Below are positions 1-4,382 of a DNA stretch of 5,507 nucleotides, one piece after another. The notes under the pieces are model-generated. The model had not been told where the DNA came from. It ran no database searches and saw only the letters and a list, made by a program, of their open reading frames with translations. This DNA comes from a bacterium. GTDB lineage: Bacteria; Babelota; Babeliae; Babelales; RVW-14. The stretch lies in contig JAHFBS010000069.1 in assembly GCA_023249895.1 (NCBI GenBank), positions 1 through 5,507 of the forward strand, in the 5' to 3' direction. Positions within the stretch are counted from its first letter, which is position 1. Every line of letters starts with the position of its first letter. The position numbers were made by a program, and so were the translations under genes.

Positions 1-453
1 CATTAAAAGCATCATGGTCACCATAAAGCCAACGGCAAGTATCATGATATTACCGCCAACCCATGCATGAAGTGCATCACGAAATAAAAAATAACCAAGC
101 GCAGTAATACAATCTGCTATTATCACCATGCCAACAATTCGCGCAACAAGTGCCAATAACGTGCGCTGAGAAAATGGCAGATCAGTTATAACGCAACGTG
201 CACGCAGATAAGAAGTAAGTGATTTTAATATTGCGCTAAGAAGTGGCAACCATTGTGCACGGAAATAAATTGCAAGAATAAGTAACGTTGGGCCATGCAA
301 GGCATGATCGAGAGCTTCAGACAAACCTTCAGTTATATAATGTCCAGAACGTTCTAAAAAAAACTGCAAAAGCTTAACATGGCCAGAACTACTTATGGGT
401 AATGATTCGATAATAAGTTGGAACGCTGCAAAGACCATGACAAGTTCAAACAT
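1..453 (-). CDS. uppP: Undecaprenyl-diphosphatase (UppP/BacA family), N-terminal part
   Basis: This is a membrane enzyme that dephosphorylates undecaprenyl diphosphate to the monophosphate, recycling the lipid carrier for peptidoglycan and other envelope polymers; overexpression in other bacteria gives bacitracin resistance. The 151 visible residues begin MFELVMVFAAFQLIIESLPI. The family's first catalytic motif, (E/Q)xxxE followed by PISSSGH, is seen at Q12-E16 and residues 19-25, with the conserved His at 25. A second family-like stretch, LDHALHGPTLLILAIYFR, follows at about 48-65. Two further hydrophobic segments are visible at about 98-122 and 131-151. The start is fixed by AGGAGA seven nt upstream. 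Family members are usually about 265-270 aa, so roughly the last 115 residues, including the PGxSRSxxT motif, lie beyond the left edge. It is transcribed divergently from the barrel genes. The family call rests on motif recognition by eye and is fairly secure. Confidence 0.85.
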   Translation of the reverse strand, partial: MFELVMVFAAFQLIIESLPISSSGHVKLLQFFLERSGHYITEGLSEALDHALHGPTLLILAIYFRAQWLPLLSAILKSLTSYLRARCVITDLPFSQRTLLALVARIVGMVIIADCITALGYFLFRDALHAWVGGNIMILAVGFMVTMMLLM

Positions 454-460
454 GTTATTA

Positions 461-466
461 TCTCCT
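461..466 (-). promoter_or_regulatory. Ribosome binding site of uppP
   Basis: The minus strand reads AGGAGA, seven nt before the ATG at 453-451. It supports this start over the downstream in-frame ATG at codon 6. Confidence 0.7.
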
Positions 467-564
467 GCTACATACATTTTTATCGAGTGTACCACACGCG
501 TTTGATTCATACATCACAACATACCGTACGACAAGTACAATTTTCTTGCAAAAACACAAAAATA

Positions 565-570
565 ATTATA
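565..570 (-). promoter_or_regulatory. Possible -10 box for uppP
   Basis: The minus strand carries a perfect TATAAT here, within TTTTATAATTATT. No convincing -35 hexamer lies 16-18 nt upstream. It would give a leader of about 105 nt. The same AT-rich stretch could also be read on the plus strand (TTGCAA at 546-551, 15-nt spacer, TATAAA at 567-572) as an upstream promoter for barrel gene A, so strand assignment is uncertain. Confidence 0.3.
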
Positions 571-616
571 AAACCTCAAATATGTAATTGGGGTAGGAAT
601 CATGCTCATCAATATG

Positions 617-622
617 GTATAC
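617..622 (+). promoter_or_regulatory. Putative -10 box of barrel gene A
   Basis: GTATAC, followed by AAGA, matches the equivalently placed CGATAC and ATATAC boxes of the two downstream paralogues; all three share ATACAA. It lies 7 nt before the conserved 11-mer, which would place the transcript 5' end close to that element. The overlapping TATGGT (613-618) is an alternative. TTGGGG at 588-593 is a poor -35, since its spacer is 19 or 23 nt. Confidence 0.4.
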
Positions 623-629
623 AAGATGC

Positions 630-640
630 AAGAAAGGAGG
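630..640 (+). promoter_or_regulatory. Conserved distal SD-like 11-mer (STAB-SD-like), copy A
   Basis: AAGAAAGGAGG lies 71 nt before the start codon of barrel gene A, too far to initiate it. The identical 11-mer recurs before the other two paralogues. Its last ten bases are perfectly complementary to a Bacillus-type 16S rRNA tail (CCUCCUUUCU), and the last seven to almost any bacterial anti-SD. No ATG, GTG or TTG lies within 4-12 nt downstream, so it is not an ordinary leader-ORF ribosome site. The role as a 5' mRNA stabiliser or ribosome standby site is inferred. Confidence 0.65.
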
Positions 641-643
641 GCT

Positions 644-693
644 ACCGAGTATACACGTGAGAAAAATCAGAGAAGGGGTAAGTCTAACTCGGT
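644..693 (+). other. Possible leader stem-loop of barrel gene A
   Basis: A perfect 7-bp inverted repeat, ACCGAGT (644-650) and ACTCGGT (687-693), encloses 36 nt. Its left arm starts 3 nt after the distal 11-mer and its right arm ends 6 nt before the proximal ribosome site, so folding would bring the two SD-like elements close together. With this loop length, a chance occurrence is possible. Confidence 0.35.
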
Positions 694-699
694 TCATGT

Positions 700-704
700 G
701 AGGT
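700..704 (+). promoter_or_regulatory. Proximal ribosome binding site of barrel gene A
   Basis: GAGGT, seven nt before the ATG at 712. It lies in ATGTGAGGTA, which is repeated exactly before barrel gene B (2595-2604 region). Confidence 0.7.
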
Positions 705-711
705 AAAAGCT

Positions 712-2244
712 ATGAACAAAATTTACAAAAGTCTTTTGATCGCCGCATGTGTCTTCGGTGCTGTACGAGCGGGAGATACCACCAATAAAACATTCTTGCT
801 ACCACGCCCTGCCGGCGTCAATCTGCCAATGGAAATGACCACCTTTGGCGAATTGACCATGCTTGAAAAAGAAGATCGCTTTGGCGGCAACTTCCAATTG
901 GTTCCTTTCTTTCAACAATCAAGTAACCATTCAAAAATAGCTGAATATTTTTTAATTAATCACAAAAGCACCATCAGACTTGCAACAGGAACAAATCCTA
1001 CCGATCCTTCCAATGCAACAGATCTTGATATCAATTATCTGCTCCACGATATTGCATGGGGAACAGAAGGTCATAAACCTGCTGCAAGCTTTTCGCTTGA
1101 TCCAGAACAAACAATCTATGGCCTACGCGTCGACTATCATCAAAATATGGACAAAATCCTGCGCGGTCTTTATTTGACGATTAATCTTCCTATCGTCCAC
1201 GTTGAAAACAAAAAAGGATCAGCAGTAAGCAACACAACCAATAGCACCGCTTACACTAACGTCAAAACAACACTTGCAGAGTACCTGCGCGGCGATTATG
1301 CAAAAGCACAAGATGCTGGCGGAACAATAACTAACTCACAGCTCAAATTGATTTATGCCAAAATTGGCGGCAAGCAATCTGACACCGGCGTTGCTGACAT
1401 TGATATCGCGCTTGGTTACAAGTTCTTCAACAAAGAAAAATATTTTGGTTCTGTTGCTATTGGACTTACTATTCCTACCGGTAACGAAGCCGATGGCGTC
1501 CATATGTTCACACCCATTGTTGGTAACGGAAAACATTTTGGACTCGGTGCAGATTTGAATCTTGGTGGCCGCATCTGGGGCGACATTGATCACAATTTTA
1601 AAGCAATCGCCAGAATGAAATATCGTTATCTTTTTGAAAACAGCGAACGTCGTACATTTGGCATCAAAGGCTACAACTGGGGACCATATCTCCTCTTGGT
1701 TCAAGCAGGCGTAACACACGGCACAGCAACAAGCCTTATCCCTGCAGCAAACGTCACCACACTCAACGCTGATGTGACACCAGGAAGCCAATTTGATGGC
1801 ATCTTGGGCATCACCTACAACAATGGTGGCTTCAATCTTGATCTTGGTTACAACGCCTACATCCGCGAAAATGAACATGTGCATATAAAAGATGCGTTTG
1901 AAGCAGGCAAATATGCTGTTGCCAATCGTTCGTACGATACGTCATCAACGGCTGCCGACGATCATCACGTAACGCCTGGTACCATAACCATCGGCTTAAA
2001 TAACATTACCGATGGCGGAGCTGCTGCTGGTACAAAAGCAATTCTGAGCAAAGACACACTCAATTCTGATGCTGCTTCAACACCTTCACAATTCACTAAT
2101 TCGCTTTATGCAGGCTTAGGTTACAACTTCAAAGAATGGGATTCACCATTAATGTTGGGCCTTGGTGGCAAATATGAATGGGCATCAAAGAATTCAGCGC
2201 TCACGCAATGGGACATCTACGGTAAGATTGGCATCGGGTTTTAA
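712..2244 (+). CDS. Outer-membrane beta-barrel protein, paralogue A
   Basis: This is a 510-residue exported protein of a family I do not recognise by name. Residues 1-20 form a signal peptide (basic N-terminus, hydrophobic core, AVRA cleavage site). The mature protein opens with NKTFLLPRPAGVNLPME (25-41). Family blocks follow: FFQQS (66-70), DLDINYL (104-110), SLDPEQTIYG (128-137), GVADIDIALGYKF (226-238), TIPTGN (253-258), GNGKHFGLGADL (271-282), MKYRYLF (302-308), VTPGSQFDG (355-363), NNGGFNLDLGYN (370-381) and a final strand ending GKIGIGF. The alternating strand pattern and C-terminal Phe indicate an outer-membrane barrel, possibly a porin or adhesin. The GVADIDIALGYKF...TIPTGN region recalls the phenol-MetA-degradation/SphA-like barrel family, a weak resemblance only. 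It is the most divergent of the three: 35 of 57 residues match paralogue B in the GVADID-to-GADL block. Variable parts (about 167-225 and 395-465) are probably loops. It has its own leader and terminator. Confidence 0.85.
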   Translation: MNKIYKSLLIAACVFGAVRAGDTTNKTFLLPRPAGVNLPMEMTTFGELTMLEKEDRFGGNFQLVPFFQQSSNHSKIAEYFLINHKSTIRLATGTNPTDPSNATDLDINYLLHDIAWGTEGHKPAASFSLDPEQTIYGLRVDYHQNMDKILRGLYLTINLPIVHVENKKGSAVSNTTNSTAYTNVKTTLAEYLRGDYAKAQDAGGTITNSQLKLIYAKIGGKQSDTGVADIDIALGYKFFNKEKYFGSVAIGLTIPTGNEADGVHMFTPIVGNGKHFGLGADLNLGGRIWGDIDHNFKAIARMKYRYLFENSERRTFGIKGYNWGPYLLLVQAGVTHGTATSLIPAANVTTLNADVTPGSQFDGILGITYNNGGFNLDLGYNAYIRENEHVHIKDAFEAGKYAVANRSYDTSSTAADDHHVTPGTITIGLNNITDGGAAAGTKAILSKDTLNSDAASTPSQFTNSLYAGLGYNFKEWDSPLMLGLGGKYEWASKNSALTQWDIYGKIGIGF

Positions 2245-2268
2245 TGGTACAATTTTGAGCATACAGAC

Positions 2269-2301
2269 AGAGGGCCGACGCGTGCCGGCCCTCTTTTTTT
2301 T
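2269..2301 (+). terminator. Intrinsic terminator of barrel gene A
   Basis: A perfect 9-bp stem, AGAGGGCCG (2269-2277) and CGGCCCTCT (2286-2294), has an 8-nt loop and runs into eight T residues. It starts 25 nt after the stop codon and closes gene A as its own transcription unit. Confidence 0.93.
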
Positions 2302-2483
2302 GTAACGCAATATCTCGTTTATGCAGCTCTGGCACGCAAAACCCAATGCGAGATACAAAACACTTGCGGCCCCCGGTCATATTCGCTAACATAGTCCCAT
2401 CGTTTGTTCTACTGACAAGCACCCGGTGCAGGATCTTTGAAAAAGGCGGAGAGATAACGAAGGACACATTAAAAAAGGCACGG
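2302..2483. other. Intergenic spacer before barrel gene B, no gene seen
   Basis: No supported gene on either strand. The open frames that cross it (plus 2346-2570, minus 2201-2467) lack ribosome sites and recognisable protein character. It contains a short dyad, GCACC-C-GGTGC (2419-2429), and TTCGCTAAC (2382-2390). TTCGCTAAC recurs at 4248-4256 before barrel gene C, where it lies about 89 nt closer to the conserved 11-mer. That suggests extra DNA was gained here or lost there. Confidence 0.5.
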
Positions 2484-2512
2484 TTGGGAACGTATCGGCA
2501 GCTAGCCGATAC
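2484..2512 (+). promoter_or_regulatory. Putative promoter of barrel gene B
   Basis: TTGGGA (2484-2489), a 17-nt spacer, then CGATAC (2507-2512). The -10 is weak but sits 10 nt before the conserved 11-mer and shares ATACAA with the other two copies. It overlaps a perfect inverted repeat that could be an operator. Confidence 0.4.
2492..2512. promoter_or_regulatory. 8-bp perfect dyad over the -10 region of barrel gene B (candidate operator)
   Basis: GTATCGGC (2492-2499) and GCCGATAC (2505-2512) are exact inverted arms around a 5-nt loop, AGCTA. The dyad fills the right part of the putative spacer and the -10 box. It is not a terminator: it is followed by eight A residues on the plus strand, and on the minus strand the T-run comes before the hairpin. 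Neither gene A nor gene C has an equivalent, so any regulation through it would be specific to gene B. Confidence 0.45.
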
Positions 2513-2522
2513 AAAAAAAAGT

Positions 2523-2533
2523 AAGAAAGGAGG
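2523..2533 (+). promoter_or_regulatory. Conserved distal SD-like 11-mer (STAB-SD-like), copy B
   Basis: AAGAAAGGAGG, 77 nt before the ATG of barrel gene B and 66 nt before its proximal ribosome site. It is identical to copies A and C, although the sequence on either side has diverged almost completely. Confidence 0.65.
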
Positions 2534-2566
2534 GCGTCAGAAAAAAGAAATCTACGCGACTCAACA

Positions 2567-2582
2567 GTGATGTAGTAATCAC
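2567..2582 (+). other. Possible leader stem-loop of barrel gene B
   Basis: GTGAT (2567-2571) and ATCAC (2578-2582) pair around a 6-nt loop. Outer arms AATCT (2549-2553) and AGATT (2584-2588) could extend the fold. The stems are short, so this is weak on its own; it is noted because each paralogue has some dyad between its distal and proximal SD. Confidence 0.25.
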
Positions 2583-2599
2583 AAGATTAATCCCAATGT

Positions 2600-2604
2600 G
2601 AGGT
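2600..2604 (+). promoter_or_regulatory. Proximal ribosome binding site of barrel gene B
   Basis: GAGGT, six nt before the ATG at 2611, inside ATGTGAGGTA shared with gene A. Confidence 0.7.
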
Positions 2605-2610
2605 ACGTAT

Positions 2611-4140
2611 ATGAAGAAACTTTTACCAGTGCTTGCGGTTGCAGTTTTAGTTGCTGGCGCCGCTCGCGCAGATAGTCACACCAACAAAACATTCCTGATG
2701 CCACGCGCCCAAGGCGTTAATTTGCCTATGGAGCATACCTCGTTCGAAGAGGAATTCATTCCACGTAAACTTGAAAATGGCAAGTTCGGAGCAACATTTG
2801 CAGTAACACCATTCTTCCAACAATCAACAGATCGTGATGACACAGCCGATTATTTTTTGATTCATCACAAGAGCACGATTACATTGCAAACTGAAGCAGG
2901 GCACGCTGTAAGTGCTGATTATTCAACAGTCACTAACGATCTTGATATCAACTATCTGTATCATGATTCTGCACGTGAAACAGGCGATCAATATTCAACC
3001 AAAGTATCACTCGATCCAGAACAAACAGTCTATGGCGCCCGCATGGACTACTACCAAAATCTTGGCGTCATTCTCAAGAACCTTTACCTCAAGATCGATG
3101 CACCTATTGTTCATGTAGAAAATGATCCAGAATTGTGGGTTGGCAGTGCTACAACTGCAGCACTTGCACAAAATATTGAGCATTATCTTCAAGGTAAGTT
3201 TGAGCAAAACGCAGAGTCTCTTTTGACCGGGATCGAAGCACCTGCCGTAACTGATTTAACCAATCTCCAAGCAAAACTCACCCATGCCAAAATGGTCAAA
3301 CGCTCAGTGTCAGGACTTGCTGATGTTGATGTAGCACTCGGCTACAAATTCATCAACACCGAGAAATATCTTCTTGGTCTTGCACTTGCTACAACCCTTC
3401 CAACAGGTAACAAAGCAACCGGCGAATTTATGTTTGAACCAATTGCTGGTAACGGACATCACTGGGGCCTTGGCGGCGATCTTTATGGCACCATCCGCGC
3501 CTGGGGCAAGATGAAACACAACCTCAAATTCTTCTTGCGCATGAAGTATCGTTATTTGTTCTCAAACGATGAAAACCGCACACTTGGTATTAAAGGTTAT
3601 GACTGGGGTCAATACCATCTCCTTGGCAAACTTGACAGCGGCTCAACGGTTCAATACCGTTCATTAATCCCAGCCGCCAACGTTTTGACACGCCGTGTTG
3701 ATGTCACCCCAGGAAGCCAATTTGATGGCGTTCTTGGCATGACGTACAACAATGGTGGCTTCAGCTTTGATCTTGGCTACAACCTCTATTACAGAGATGC
3801 AGAAGAAGTATCACTTGATGACAAACTTCCAGCAAGCACCTATTTTGTAGCTGCTCGTAACTTTGATACAGCAGCGGCAGCAGCGGCAATCAGCGATCAT
3901 CCTGAATATGTCGATGGCAACCTAGCTGCACCATGGTACGTTGATAATTCAAACGTAACCTGCGATCCAGCTGAAACACCATCACAATTCACCAACTCGA
4001 TCTACACCGCATTGAGCTACACATTCCGCAAATGGGAAGTTCCAATGCTTATGGCAATCGGTGGCAAGTATGAATTTGCCAGCGAGAACTCAGCTCTTCA
4101 GCAATGGGGCATCTGGATGAAGACAGGCGTCACGTTCTAA
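2611..4140 (+). CDS. Outer-membrane beta-barrel protein, paralogue B
   Basis: A 509-residue paralogue of the flanking barrels. The signal peptide spans 1-20 and cleaves after AARA. The mature protein begins DSHTNKTFLMPRAQGVNLPM. Family blocks: TPFFQQS (76-82 region), DLDINYL (110-116), SLDPEQTVYG (133-142), LADVDVALGYKF (236-247), TLPTGN (262-267), GNGHHWGLGGDL (280-291), MKYRYLF (311-317), VTPGSQFDG (365-373), NNGGFSFDLGYN (380-391) and a last strand ending MKTGVTF. It matches paralogue C at 45 of 57 residues in the LADVD-to-GGDL block, clearly closer than to A. The segments at about 181-232 and 418-465 differ in sequence and length and are the likely surface loops; one holds six consecutive Ala. 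It carries a single mature Cys, at 461. The function (porin, adhesin or other surface protein) cannot be set from sequence alone. It is monocistronic, judging from its own leader and terminator. Confidence 0.87.
   Translation: MKKLLPVLAVAVLVAGAARADSHTNKTFLMPRAQGVNLPMEHTSFEEEFIPRKLENGKFGATFAVTPFFQQSTDRDDTADYFLIHHKSTITLQTEAGHAVSADYSTVTNDLDINYLYHDSARETGDQYSTKVSLDPEQTVYGARMDYYQNLGVILKNLYLKIDAPIVHVENDPELWVGSATTAALAQNIEHYLQGKFEQNAESLLTGIEAPAVTDLTNLQAKLTHAKMVKRSVSGLADVDVALGYKFINTEKYLLGLALATTLPTGNKATGEFMFEPIAGNGHHWGLGGDLYGTIRAWGKMKHNLKFFLRMKYRYLFSNDENRTLGIKGYDWGQYHLLGKLDSGSTVQYRSLIPAANVLTRRVDVTPGSQFDGVLGMTYNNGGFSFDLGYNLYYRDAEEVSLDDKLPASTYFVAARNFDTAAAAAAISDHPEYVDGNLAAPWYVDNSNVTCDPAETPSQFTNSIYTALSYTFRKWEVPMLMAIGGKYEFASENSALQQWGIWMKTGVTF
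3871..3888 (+). repeat. 9-bp tandem duplication encoding poly-Ala in a loop of paralogue B
   Basis: GCAGCGGCA occurs twice back to back, in frame, giving Ala421-Ala426. Paralogue A has a different sequence at this point (SSTAADDHH). The repeat unit is a multiple of three, so slippage would change loop length without breaking the frame. Confidence 0.6.
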
Positions 4141-4161
4141 CTTCACGCTTCCAGAAATTCC

Positions 4162-4195
4162 AAAAAGAGGGTCGGTTTTCCGGCCCTCTTTTTTT
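4162..4195 (+). terminator. Intrinsic terminator of barrel gene B
   Basis: The stem AAAAAGAGGGTCGG (4162-4175) pairs with CCGGCCCTCTTTTT (4180-4193) across a TTTT loop, with one G-U pair and a seven-T tract (4189-4195). The core GAGGGnCG/CGGCCCTC is nearly the same as in the gene A terminator. The A-run on the left arm means it could also work on the minus strand. Confidence 0.93.
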
Positions 4196-4284
4196 ATGGC
4201 CGAGCTCAGTGTTCATCTCAATAAAACTATTGCCATCCCAAACCTCCTTCGCTAACCTATTTTTCGTTATTCTGTTTCCGTCAG

Positions 4285-4290
4285 ATATAC
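4285..4290 (+). promoter_or_regulatory. Putative -10 box of barrel gene C
   Basis: ATATAC followed by AAAC, 9 nt before the conserved 11-mer, matches the placement seen for genes A and B. No clear -35 is visible. The rest of the 4196-4299 spacer holds no gene that I can support. Confidence 0.4.
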
Positions 4291-4299
4291 AAACAACAT

Positions 4300-4310
4300 A
4301 AGAAAGGAGG
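4300..4310 (+). promoter_or_regulatory. Conserved distal SD-like 11-mer (STAB-SD-like), copy C
   Basis: AAGAAAGGAGG, 72 nt before the ATG of barrel gene C and 62 nt before its proximal ribosome site. It is the third identical copy in the window. Confidence 0.65.
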
Positions 4311-4345
4311 CTGAGGAAATATCGAGACATCGCTCAATTTGAGGG

Positions 4346-4367
4346 GAAAAGTTATCCAGTACTTTTC
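4346..4367 (+). other. Possible leader stem-loop of barrel gene C
   Basis: GAAAAGT (4346-4352) and ACTTTTC (4361-4367) form a perfect 7-bp inverted repeat around an 8-nt loop. It ends 5 nt before the proximal ribosome site at 4373. Confidence 0.4.
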
Positions 4368-4372
4368 AAAAA

Positions 4373-4377
4373 GAGGT
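4373..4377 (+). promoter_or_regulatory. Proximal ribosome binding site of barrel gene C
   Basis: GAGGT, five nt before the ATG at 4383. A second purine-rich site, GAGGGG (4341-4346), lies further upstream, but no start codon follows it at working distance. Confidence 0.65.
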
Positions 4378-4382
4378 AGAAA

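Larger units (their letters stand above)
454..629. other. Divergent intergenic region between uppP and barrel gene A
   Basis: This AT-rich stretch has no convincing gene. It holds the uppP ribosome binding site, the possible uppP promoter, and the -10-like box of barrel gene A at its right end. A plus-strand open frame from 418 to 660 crosses it, but that frame starts inside uppP in antisense and has no ribosome binding site. Confidence 0.6.

Noticed and set aside
400..420. Gln12 in UppP where E. coli has Glu17, as a sign of an inactive enzyme
   Set aside because: The family motif is recorded as (E/Q)xxxE, so Gln is tolerated here; Glu16 and His25 are kept.
418..660. 80-codon plus-strand open frame before barrel gene A
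   Set aside because: It starts inside uppP in antisense, has no ribosome site, its product has no membrane, signal or domain character, and it runs through the putative promoter and the 11-mer.
641..701. Short leader peptide driven by the distal 11-mer (GTG at 657, stop TGA at 699-701 overlapping the proximal SD)
   Set aside because: Spacing from GGAGG to the GTG is 16 nt, too long, and genes B and C have no counterpart: B offers only GTG-ATG-TAG far downstream, and C has no ATG, GTG or TTG near the element.
712..771. Lipoprotein reading of paralogue A (IAAC at residues 10-13 resembles a lipobox)
   Set aside because: The hydrophobic stretch before Cys13 would be only about six residues, the paralogues have no Cys there, and all three have a normal A-x-A-type site at residue 20.
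1336..1884. 182-codon minus-strand open frame inside barrel gene A, with similar antisense frames in B (3310-3519) and C (5088-5411)
   Set aside because: They are antisense to the same conserved barrel blocks and follow from shared codon use; no ribosome sites, and the products are Cys-rich with no plausible domain.
2311..2355. TATCTCG / CGAGATA inverted repeat with a 31-nt loop
   Set aside because: Seven-bp arms with a long loop, no T-run, no link to a promoter or gene end; most likely chance.
2346..2570. 74-codon plus-strand open frame upstream of barrel gene B
   Set aside because: No ribosome site before its ATG, a low-complexity Lys-rich tail from A-rich DNA, and it spans the putative promoter, dyad and 11-mer of gene B.
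4341..4356. GAGGGGAAAAGTTATC as a relic of an older ribosome site and start of gene C (ATG changed to ATC)
   Set aside because: It resembles the gene A start region, but the functional site at 4373-4377 already lies at the family-typical distance from the 11-mer (62 nt versus 59 and 66), so no relic is needed.
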